In this document: in pieces, positions 1-6,992 of the stretch
Position numbering within the stretch: position 1 is the stretch's first letter
Layout: each line of letters starts with the position of its first letter
Assembly (NCBI GenBank): GCA_025201865.1
Contig: MU602831.1
Location: forward strand, 8,127 to 32,878
Direction: 5' to 3'
DNA: 24,752 bases
Source of the DNA: Ramicandelaber brevisporus
Taxonomy: Eukaryota; Kickxellomycota; Ramicandelaberales; Ramicandelaberaceae
Program-made: the position numbers and the translations under genes
The notes under the pieces: generated by a model
The model's input: only the letters and a program-made list of their open reading frames with translations
Told to the model about the DNA's origin: nothing
The model's database searches: none

Positions 1-43
1 GTAGTCTCCAATGGTTCCACAAGCAGCAACATTTGTCAGCGAC

Positions 44-118
44 TCAGTGATTCCAGGTGGTTCAGTGATTCCAAGCAATTCCAAGCAATTCCAAGCGACT
101 CCAAGCGACTCCAAGTGA
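44..118. repeat. Short tandem repeats with 10-bp period upstream of a TATA box
   Basis: TCAGTGATTCCA occurs at 44-55 and again at 62-73. It runs into a decamer array from about 69 to 118 with units resembling TTCCAAGCAA, TTCCAAGCGA and CTCCAAGCGA. The unit length is close to one DNA helical turn, so every copy would face the same side of the DNA. The array ends 21 bp before TATATAA. A role as an upstream activating array for the gene at 313 is inference. It could also be neutral slippage. Confidence 0.7.
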
Positions 119-138
119 ACACATCGCTGCAAGCCAGC

Positions 139-145
139 TATATAA
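139..145 (+). promoter_or_regulatory. TATA box of the small secreted protein gene
   Basis: TATATAA lies 168 bp before the chosen ATG at 313. A start of transcription 30 nt or more downstream would give a CT- and CAG/CAT-rich leader. An in-frame ATG at 166 lies close to or before such a start, which is one reason not to use it. Assigned from sequence only. Confidence 0.5.
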
Positions 146-312
146 TCCACACCGAAGTGAGGCACATGTCTTCCTCAACACTGAAACAGCTTCATCACCA
201 TCAGCAGCAACATCATCAGCTTCTTCTTCATCTCCATCCTCTTCTCTCCTCCTCAGCCTCAGCCTCGGCGCAGCCACAAGCTCCATCTCTCCCCAACCTC
301 TACCATCCTCCA

Positions 313-609
313 ATGCGTGTCTTTGCCACTGTCGCCTCCGTCTGCGCTCTCGCCTCTTGCGTTCTTGGTTTTGAAGTACGAGCTTACTCTAACGTCGATT
401 ACAAGGGTGATGTAAGAACAAGAAACACTGCTGGATCTCTTGAAGGCAGCTTCCTTTCTTACAAATGGGCTGGTACTCGCAGTGGCCACTGTGTTCGCCT
501 TTGCAACGGCAAGACTAGTCTGGGCTGGCGCTGTGAGGACTATTCGAACAACAACGTCAAGTTTACCAAGGCTAAGATTTGTGGATATACTGAGGACTGC
601 AACTGCTAA
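313..609 (+). CDS. Small secreted cysteine-rich protein, unknown function
   Basis: This is a 98-residue ORF. Residues 1-19 form a clear signal peptide: Met-Arg, then a hydrophobic core rich in Val and Ala, with a likely cut before FEVRAYSN. The mature part is about 79 residues with six cysteines, all in its C-terminal half and ending CNC, so three disulfides are possible. Spacing and motifs such as YSNVDYKGD and SFLSYKW loosely recall small beta/gamma-crystallin-like secreted proteins. That is a weak resemblance and I do not assign a family. The ORF stays open upstream to an in-frame ATG at 166, but that start would bury the signal peptide behind 49 His/Gln/Ser-rich residues, so 313 is preferred. 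The stop is TAA, with an ATTAAA hexamer at 680-685 as a possible poly(A) signal. The protein is likely exported; whether it is an effector, antimicrobial or wall protein cannot be told. Confidence 0.7.
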   Translation: MRVFATVASVCALASCVLGFEVRAYSNVDYKGDVRTRNTAGSLEGSFLSYKWAGTRSGHCVRLCNGKTSLGWRCEDYSNNNVKFTKAKICGYTEDCNC

Positions 610-1269
610 TGAATGATATAGCGTGCTCTAACTCTGATTTGTTTCATTCCTGGTAAACATAGTTTAGAGTTAAAATTGTATTAAAAGATTAAGACATTTT
701 ATTTCCATTTGAAGTTTGTAATTATTGATCACAAATAGAGTTCCGTGAGCAGATCAGTATGTATTGATGTGATACTAGTTAGAAAGTGCTTCCAGTTGGC
801 ATTCCGATGGAAAAGATGGAGCAACTCAGTGGGCATTTGTAAGGTGGGAAAAGAGGCAATGAATAAAGCAAACAAGCAAGAATATAGAACTGAGCAACAC
901 TCACAGCAACGATTCTTCACACACATACACAATCGAGTCACTGCACTGCAATGTACTTGTGGCTTAAAATACTGGAGTTTATCCAAATAATTTTTGTGTT
1001 CTTGAAGTCTATCTGTAAAACGATTGGTTAATAATAATGACGCATTTTTGATCGGGAAAGTCCGCCGTCCAATCAGCTACGGGACCTCTCTGTCCACACT
1101 CAAAAACTCACACCATTCACTTCAACCTAGTGAGCGCTCTGGCTTGGTGCCTCTATCTATCTCTCCCGCTCTCACGCACTGTCTCGTGCAACCATTGACC
1201 CCTGCAACTTTTTCTTCTCTTTTTCTTCTTCTTTTCTTCTCTATCGCTCATCTTCGAACGAACAGCGAG
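610..1269. other. Intergenic spacer: 3' end of secreted-protein gene and septin promoter
   Basis: The 660-bp spacer holds no convincing gene; the reading frames inside it lack a sensible ATG start. It contains ATTAAA at 680-685, the CCAAT elements at 1023-1077, and an uninterrupted 35-nt pyrimidine run at 1208-1242 just before the septin start. Pyrimidine runs of this kind commonly precede transcription starts in filamentous fungi. Confidence 0.6.
1023..1077 (+). promoter_or_regulatory. Paired CCAAT boxes upstream of septin gene
   Basis: CCAATCAGC at 1069-1077 matches the extended Hap/NF-Y pentamer context. An inverted copy (ATTGG) lies at 1023-1027. They are about 200 and 245 bp upstream of the septin ATG, a usual distance for this factor. 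Binding is inference. Confidence 0.4.
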
Positions 1270-2613
1270 ATGTCCACGCCAACAACCAGCGGCCAGCTTG
1301 GTTTGTCGCTCATCAACGACCAGCTAATCCGACGATGTACCCGTTATCAACACGTATTCAACTTGATGGTTCTTGGCCAAGAAAGCCTCGGAAAGTCAAC
1401 CTTTGTCAACACTCTCTTTGGCGACTCTACACTGCTACCGACGTCCGACTCCAACGGTATCGACAACAACGATAGCGACAATAGTGATGACAGTGACGAT
1501 GACGATGACGACGACGGTCCACAATTCCGCGAGTTCGTTTATGATATCGAAGAATCCATTCCTCGCAAACCTCTTTTACCTCCAGTTAATGTCCGTTTGA
1601 GTATTACGGACGTTCAACGCTTTGGTGATTCTCTCGATCGTCAGGATCACATTGACACTGTAGCTACCAATCTCGAAGACCGCTTCCAGTCGTATTTGGA
1701 TGCAGAGCGAGACCCGTATCAGATCAGACGAGACATTCGAGACGAGCGAGTTCATTTAGTGCTGTATTTTGTAGCACCACGGAGTGGGAAGCTGAGCAAG
1801 TTTGACAGAGCAGCGCTGAGAGAAGTGAGTACAAGGGCAAACGTGGTGGTGTTAATTGGAAAGTCAGATACATTGACAGCAGAGGAAAAGGCGGCGCAGA
1901 AACGGAAGATCATGGCTGACTTGGCAGCGAGTGATATTGTGACGTATCCACCCATACACGAAGAATGGGATGATGATGATGAATATGATGAAGAGAATAT
2001 TGTGGATATCGAGGAGTGTGATGAATTGGAAGAGTTGAAGCGATTAATGCCGTTTGCAGTTGCTGGCAGTAACGACTTTGAAATCATCAATGGCCAGCGA
2101 AGACGAGTTAGACGGCTTGGTAATAACTCCAACCCGGTTATTATTGACATTGAAGATCCATCTATATCGGATGTATCTGCCGTTCGTCGCTTGGTAACGA
2201 TTTGTCTGGATGATTTGGTAACTCGCACTCATTCTGTTCACTACGCACTGTATCGAAGTGAGGTAATGCGTAACAAAGAAAAACGACCGATTTCAATCTT
2301 TGTGGGCGATGACATGTTTGAATCCAAGCTGGAAACACGTCGAAAAGAGCTTGTGGATCAGATGGAAAGGCAAGAACTGGAGTTTAGAGCCAGATTTATA
2401 CAAGAAGTGGAGAAGAAGGATGGCGAGCTCAAGAACAAACAAAGAGAGTTGAAACAGATGGAGAAGGAGTTGATCGAACCATTACGGACAGATCTGGATG
2501 CAGTTGCCGGCGAATTGAGATTGGTTGAACATCATTTGGCACTGTTGGATCCAAGCCAGAAGCCGCTGATTGGTAAACCTAAGATAAACCTAATTCAGCG
2601 ACTCCTTGAATAA
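1270..2613 (+). CDS. Divergent septin GTPase with acidic inserts
   Basis: The 447-residue protein shows septin features in order. A basic stretch RRCTR (about 24-28) precedes the P-loop GQESLGKST (36-44). At the G3 position stands DVQRFGD (114-120) instead of the usual DTPGFGD. Next come the YFVAPRSGKLSKFD block, a G4 element GKSD (197-200) in place of AKAD, and AVAGSN (273-278), equal to the septin AVVGSN motif. The C-terminus is a coiled coil (about 333-426). Septins assemble into cortical filaments at division sites and hyphal tips. Two Asp/Glu-rich inserts are unusual: one in the switch I region (about 59-83) and one before AVAGSN (about 240-266). The Trp of the septin PWG motif is absent. 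P-loop retained with G3 lost suggests nucleotide binding without normal hydrolysis. The ATG at 1270 follows a pyrimidine run; upstream extension of the frame has no plausible ATG. The TAA stop lies inside AATAAA. Confidence 0.85.
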   Translation: MSTPTTSGQLGLSLINDQLIRRCTRYQHVFNLMVLGQESLGKSTFVNTLFGDSTLLPTSDSNGIDNNDSDNSDDSDDDDDDDGPQFREFVYDIEESIPRKPLLPPVNVRLSITDVQRFGDSLDRQDHIDTVATNLEDRFQSYLDAERDPYQIRRDIRDERVHLVLYFVAPRSGKLSKFDRAALREVSTRANVVVLIGKSDTLTAEEKAAQKRKIMADLAASDIVTYPPIHEEWDDDDEYDEENIVDIEECDELEELKRLMPFAVAGSNDFEIINGQRRRVRRLGNNSNPVIIDIEDPSISDVSAVRRLVTICLDDLVTRTHSVHYALYRSEVMRNKEKRPISIFVGDDMFESKLETRRKELVDQMERQELEFRARFIQEVEKKDGELKNKQRELKQMEKELIEPLRTDLDAVAGELRLVEHHLALLDPSQKPLIGKPKINLIQRLLE

Positions 2614-2614
2614 A
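2609..2614 (+). terminator. AATAAA poly(A)-like hexamer overlapping the septin stop codon
   Basis: The hexamer contains the TAA stop at 2611-2613. A second AATAAA lies at 2682-2687, inside the 95-bp spacer before the convergent Tdp1 stop. Either could direct 3' end formation; the second is in the more usual place. Confidence 0.4.
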
Positions 2615-2708
2615 CTCGAATTAAAGAGATGATTAATACACTTTCCATAGCGAATAATAGATATAAACATTAACTTGGCGCAATAAAAAAAGTAAATTAA
2701 AATAGAGT

Positions 2709-4667
2709 TTAACGGCTTGAACGACCAAAATCAGTCGTCCAGCACTCATCGTGCTCACCATAGGGTGTGAGTGGGAAGTCATACGGCGGCGTCACTCTCT
2801 CCAGCATCTTTCCATGAACTAGCACACCCAGTTCATACGACGAAATCTTCAAGGATGTGCCTGCTCCATTGAGTGAGCCCCAAGCTGCCTGTGACAAGTT
2901 AGCCGATGTCATCAGGAACCACACTGGTTTCTTCTCCATTTGACCAGGCTGGAGCTGCGAGTGATGAACAGCAGAGGTGCTTGGGCTACTGAATCGAACA
3001 TACGTCTTTACATGGGGCATTACACGAGATCGGCCCAAGTGCCTAGAGTGCCAGCGATGGCATATTGGCTTCATAATTGCTCTTTGTTTGATGTAGCTCG
3101 CATATGAGAGCATAATTGTATTTCCACTAGCTTCGCCATAAGTTGAACCCAAAATGTCATTTACTGTTGGATATACTATTGCAATTTTAGACTCAACCCG
3201 TCGCTGCTGCTGCTGTTGCTGATTTTGAGTTGCACGATCTTTTCCTAAATGGTTAATAGATTCATCAGCTTGATCATGGCGGCGTAGCTGGCGTAAACTT
3301 GTTCCAAACTCGTTAAATAGCCAAGCACCATCACCCTTGGCACCAAGGGAACCAATTGACGAGCTCTGACACACAATCAAGTCGTTATCTCCACCATCAT
3401 TCGTTCCTGCAGGTGCAAACCCAGATCGCAAAGGACTATGAGGTTGTGAAAGCAGAGATGGAGCAAGCACTCTCATCATACCAGTTCCTTCATCATTATT
3501 GCCACTATTAGTATTATCATCTTTTTCTCCATCTCCATCTTCATCAATAACAGTCTCACTCAATACAGTGCGTAATCGCATGTGGCCAAATTTGTGTAGT
3601 TCATCGCCTTTATGCGAACCAGGAATTGATCCAACCAAGATAGCATCGATACCACTAAAATCATGTTTTCGAATTCTTGCAGTCAATGGCTCCAATGCTG
3701 CTCCATATTCTCCAATATACGATGTCAAGTCCAACTCAAATCGACTATCCTGAGGCGATGATGGCGATTTCATTTTCAAACGAGGCGTAATAAACAGCAT
3801 GTTCGACATGTATGTGTAATCAGCAGGAACTAGATTGCCAGTGCTAATTACCACTTGCAGCGTGTCATCGTCAAACGATAGAAACATGGCTTTTGTGTGA
3901 TGGCATCCGTAGGGCAGTGGTTTCTTTGTAGGAAAAATGAGTCTAACTCCAGGATAGTTTAATCTTTGCAAGTTGAGGATATTCATGTCGCCAGGATGTT
4001 CATGTCCATGCACAATTGTGATGTTTCTGGGATCTTTCAGCAGGTTACTGTGGCATTGTCTCATTACAAAATCAAGGTCAACCATGAAGCTGAACAAAAC
4101 TGCACGATTGATATCGGGCCGTTTGAGCAAGTTTTCGAGAGATACCGCACCTTCATTGTAGTTTCCAGCGAGATGATCAATACGAGTGTGAACAATGATG
4201 CATTCATCTGGTTCCACAGTATTCTTGCGTCTGGGTGGAGGAGGTCGTGGTTTTGGTTCCGTTATCATAGCTGCTGGCTGCGGTGAAGATGATGACAGCT
4301 TGAGTGTAGACAACACATCTTCTTCATCTTCATCATCAGAGTCGAGGCATACAATATCTACTGTTCGTGTTGCATTGCATGATTGCGCAGCAGTGCCAGC
4401 ATTAAGTCTCTTTCGAGGTGGTGAGTGATTAATCACTGCGACATTGGAGGCACCAGCAGCTAGCTGACGTTTCTGCTGTTGCTGTTGCTGTTGCTGTGGA
4501 GGTTGCTGTTGCTGTGGAGGTTGTTCATCTTCGCGACTACGCTTCAACAACCCTGAAACACTCGGTTCAACAGGAGCAGATACAACGCCGCCACTTTCGT
4601 CATCGTCACTATCGCAAAGATCCACGACGCTCACTCGTCGCTTAAGATCAGCTGGCCGACTGCTCAT
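2709..4667 (-). CDS. TDP1: Tyrosyl-DNA phosphodiesterase 1
   Basis: The 652-residue protein belongs to the phospholipase D superfamily and removes topoisomerase I peptides and other adducts from DNA 3' ends in the nucleus. The first HKD-type site is HHTKAM with His257 and Lys259, followed by STGNL. The second is MPHVKTY with His552 and Lys554, followed by TSANLSQAAWG with Asn590. QSSSIGSLG before the second site is also family-typical. Residues 1-200 are low complexity with a broken polyGln tract. They hold two hydrophobic-acidic motifs, VVDLCDSDDD (about 14-23) and VDIVCLDSDDED (about 103-114), that look like SUMO-interacting motifs. Compared with human TDP1 (608 residues), the spacing between the two His residues is about 65 longer, owing to an Asn/Asp/Gly insert and a Gln tract. 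An insert also separates Lys554 from Asn590. The first ATG giving a sensible N-terminus is at 4667; the frame is open further upstream but without an ATG. It is convergent with the septin and divergent from Noc4. Confidence 0.95.
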   Translation of the reverse strand: MSSRPADLKRRVSVVDLCDSDDDESGGVVSAPVEPSVSGLLKRSREDEQPPQQQQPPQQQQQQQQKRQLAAGASNVAVINHSPPRKRLNAGTAAQSCNATRTVDIVCLDSDDEDEEDVLSTLKLSSSSPQPAAMITEPKPRPPPPRRKNTVEPDECIIVHTRIDHLAGNYNEGAVSLENLLKRPDINRAVLFSFMVDLDFVMRQCHSNLLKDPRNITIVHGHEHPGDMNILNLQRLNYPGVRLIFPTKKPLPYGCHHTKAMFLSFDDDTLQVVISTGNLVPADYTYMSNMLFITPRLKMKSPSSPQDSRFELDLTSYIGEYGAALEPLTARIRKHDFSGIDAILVGSIPGSHKGDELHKFGHMRLRTVLSETVIDEDGDGEKDDNTNSGNNDEGTGMMRVLAPSLLSQPHSPLRSGFAPAGTNDGGDNDLIVCQSSSIGSLGAKGDGAWLFNEFGTSLRQLRRHDQADESINHLGKDRATQNQQQQQQRRVESKIAIVYPTVNDILGSTYGEASGNTIMLSYASYIKQRAIMKPICHRWHSRHLGRSRVMPHVKTYVRFSSPSTSAVHHSQLQPGQMEKKPVWFLMTSANLSQAAWGSLNGAGTSLKISSYELGVLVHGKMLERVTPPYDFPLTPYGEHDECWTTDFGRSSR

Positions 4668-4870
4668 CACTCTACCAGTTCGTCTATATCGCAGTATACA
4701 CACACGAACACACACAAACACGCGCGTATGTGTATGTTTGTTGGTGAAAAGTAGCAAAAGATAAACAACAACAAAACCACTGCCAGACTCAGCCGCTTTT
4801 TTTGTTTTTAACAAGAGGCAGATCTATTTCAAAAGAAAAAAATACAATAAAAAAACATTATAAAAAAAGT
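4668..4870. promoter_or_regulatory. Divergent Tdp1/Noc4 promoter
   Basis: This 203-bp spacer serves two genes reading away from each other. The Tdp1 side has a CA/CG alternating purine-pyrimidine tract (about 4697-4737, including ACGCGCGTATGTGTATG). The Noc4 side is an A-rich leader ending directly at the ATG. No convincing TATA box is placed correctly for either gene. Confidence 0.55.
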
Positions 4871-6871
4871 ATGCCACCAAGCTCGCTTGCGAAATCAAAG
4901 GCCGGAAGTGCTGGCAGCAGCAGCAGCAGCAAGAGCGGTTCAGGTGGAAGCGGCTCAAAGTTGTCGACTGCCGATAAGGCCAAAGTGACCGAGATCCAGC
5001 AGCTTGGCGACTCAGTTTTGGCGAGCAAAAAGAATCTCAATGATCTTGTTGCTATTCAAGGCTACATTGAGCGTGGCGCTACAGATGCTAAGCAACACGT
5101 GGGTGAAGCTGAAAGTGATGCGTCGAAGAAGGCGCCAAAGAGATTGGCAACGGAAGTGGTGTTTGCAGCATTAAAGGCTCTGGGCAGAATTTACGCAGCG
5201 GCCTGGCAGAATGGAGACCTACTTCCAAGCAAGAGCAAGTCAGCCAATGGTGATAATGGTGGCAGCGTAAAGAAGAGTGGAGAGGATGATGCAGCTGTGA
5301 TCGTAGCAAACTGGACTCGTGAGCGTTATCTGGAGTTTATCAGACATTTGTTGGTGTTGTTGTCGAGCCATCCAGATGCGGTCGTTCAGGTTGCATCGCT
5401 GGATGTCGCCATGCAGATGGTACAGCGTGAGTCTGTTGCAATGTCCAAGAGTGGAAACAATGGCGAAAGCGAGGATGGCAAGTTTAGATATATATTTGCA
5501 CACACTCTGTTTTGTGATGTGATTGACGCAGTATTGGCAAAACCAGCAGTGGATGAACATGCGACTGTCAATGCATTGTTAATGAGATACATCAACATGT
5601 ACGATGACTTGAGATTCTATGCTCTTAAGGCGATTGCACGTCATTTCTCCATTCAGCAAAATGCAGCAGCAGTAACAACAGCAACCACTAATGGATCAAC
5701 AGTCAAGGATACACCAAAGAAGCGCAAGAATGCCAGCGATGGTGACAGCGACGCCAGTGACAACAAAACACCAGAAGTGAGCAACAGCACCCGTCGCAGT
5801 TTACAAATTCTCACTGGCTTGGCTGGTTTGCGCTCAAGTGGCTCTCAGTTTACTGAATGGTGGGCAGCAAATCCACGCGACGATGCCAGATCAGCCATTC
5901 CAGCAGCATCATCCAAGCATCTGCCCATCCTGCACATGGCTCCACATCGCCGCGCATTCAGTGATGCCTGGCTCGCCGTTCTGCAGACTAAATTGACACC
6001 AGAAATGTACAAGCAGGTTCTGTTGCTGCTGCACAAGCGCATCATTCCTCACATGTCGTCACCAATTGAGCTCATGGATTTCCTGACAGATTCTTACAAT
6101 GCTGGCAGCATTAGCAACAACAGTAGCAGCAGCAGCAGTAGCAGCAACAGTAATAATAGCTCTGTGATTAGTATTTTGGCACTGAATGGATTGTTTACGC
6201 TGATGCAAGAATACAATTTGAATTATCCAGATTTCTATCGCAAACTGTATTCGCTATTCAATTATCAGCTACTGCATGTAAAGTATCGGTCTCGGTTCTT
6301 CCGTCTTGCCGATCTCTTCCTCAGCTCCACCCACATTCCATCCCAGCTGGTTGCTGCATTTATTAAACGCATGGCTCGCTTGACACTGAGTGCTCCACCA
6401 GCCGGCACAATCATTGTGCTGGCACTCATCAGCAACCTTTTGAAGCGCCATCCAAGTTGCATGGTTCTCATCCATCGCGCTCCAACAATCTCTGACGACA
6501 CTGGTGCACTCGATGCAATGCTCATGGAAGACAAGTTTGACTTTGAAGCGAAGGATCCGCTGGAGTCCAGTGCAATGGAAAGCTCCTTGTGGGAAATTGC
6601 GAGCTTGCAAGATCATTATCTGCACGTGGTGGCCACACTCGCAAAAAGCTTTAATGAGCCATTTACGAAGCCACCATACGTCTTGGAAGATTTCTTGGAT
6701 CAGACGTATGCAACCTTGCATGATGCCGAAACAGCCTCGGGCAGCCAGGCAGCGGGCAACGATAACAAGAAACAGAGAAAGGCGGCAAAGAAGATGCCAG
6801 CATTGGCCATTGCTCCAGTTACAGGACTGTGTCGCTCAGGTGAGGCCATTGACGAACTGTTTGCATTCTAA
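4871..6871 (+). CDS. NOC4: Nucleolar complex protein 4 (Noc4/Utp19)
   Basis: The 666-residue protein matches the CBF/Mak21 family. The core helical region lies at about 432-536, with LNGLFTLMQEY, the YPDFYRKLYSLF block, RLTLSAPP and LLKRHPSC. A C-terminal signature follows at about 573-620: LWEIASLQDHY, then FNEPFTKPPY and LEDFLDQTY, which is very characteristic of Noc4. Noc4 pairs with Nop14 in the nucleolus and is needed for small-subunit pre-ribosome maturation and export. The N-terminus is Ser/Gly/Lys-rich. A Ser/Asn tract at about 416-430 interrupts the fold, and a Lys/Asp/Ser-rich insert lies near residues 280-300. The protein is longer than yeast Noc4 (about 550 residues) mainly because of these inserts. 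The start at 4871 is preceded by an A-rich leader; upstream extension has no better ATG. The stop is TAA followed by A. The gene converges on Hse1 with 121 bp between stops. Confidence 0.93.
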   Translation: MPPSSLAKSKAGSAGSSSSSKSGSGGSGSKLSTADKAKVTEIQQLGDSVLASKKNLNDLVAIQGYIERGATDAKQHVGEAESDASKKAPKRLATEVVFAALKALGRIYAAAWQNGDLLPSKSKSANGDNGGSVKKSGEDDAAVIVANWTRERYLEFIRHLLVLLSSHPDAVVQVASLDVAMQMVQRESVAMSKSGNNGESEDGKFRYIFAHTLFCDVIDAVLAKPAVDEHATVNALLMRYINMYDDLRFYALKAIARHFSIQQNAAAVTTATTNGSTVKDTPKKRKNASDGDSDASDNKTPEVSNSTRRSLQILTGLAGLRSSGSQFTEWWAANPRDDARSAIPAASSKHLPILHMAPHRRAFSDAWLAVLQTKLTPEMYKQVLLLLHKRIIPHMSSPIELMDFLTDSYNAGSISNNSSSSSSSSNSNNSSVISILALNGLFTLMQEYNLNYPDFYRKLYSLFNYQLLHVKYRSRFFRLADLFLSSTHIPSQLVAAFIKRMARLTLSAPPAGTIIVLALISNLLKRHPSCMVLIHRAPTISDDTGALDAMLMEDKFDFEAKDPLESSAMESSLWEIASLQDHYLHVVATLAKSFNEPFTKPPYVLEDFLDQTYATLHDAETASGSQAAGNDNKKQRKAAKKMPALAIAPVTGLCRSGEAIDELFAF

Positions 6872-6992
6872 ATGTTCTCTCCCCTCTCCCACTTTTCTTG
6901 ATCCTCAGTTAAATTTAGTATAATTTGAAAAAAGAAAACACGGTGATAAAGAAGAGTAAAGTAAGTCTACTACTAAGGAGAGAGGAAACAAT
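6872..6992. other. Convergent spacer between Noc4 and Hse1
   Basis: The 121 bp hold a pyrimidine-rich start, then an A-rich middle. No AATAAA on the plus strand is visible, so 3' ends of both genes must use weaker signals. No gene is seen. Confidence 0.5.

Noticed and set aside
166-312. N-terminal extension of the small secreted protein from the ATG at 166
   Set aside because: It would put a His/Gln/Ser-rich stretch before a clean signal peptide, and the ATG is very close to the expected transcription start.
4859-4865. TATAAAA before Noc4
   Set aside because: It lies only a few bases before the start codon, so it cannot place a transcription start upstream of the ATG. It is part of an A-rich leader.
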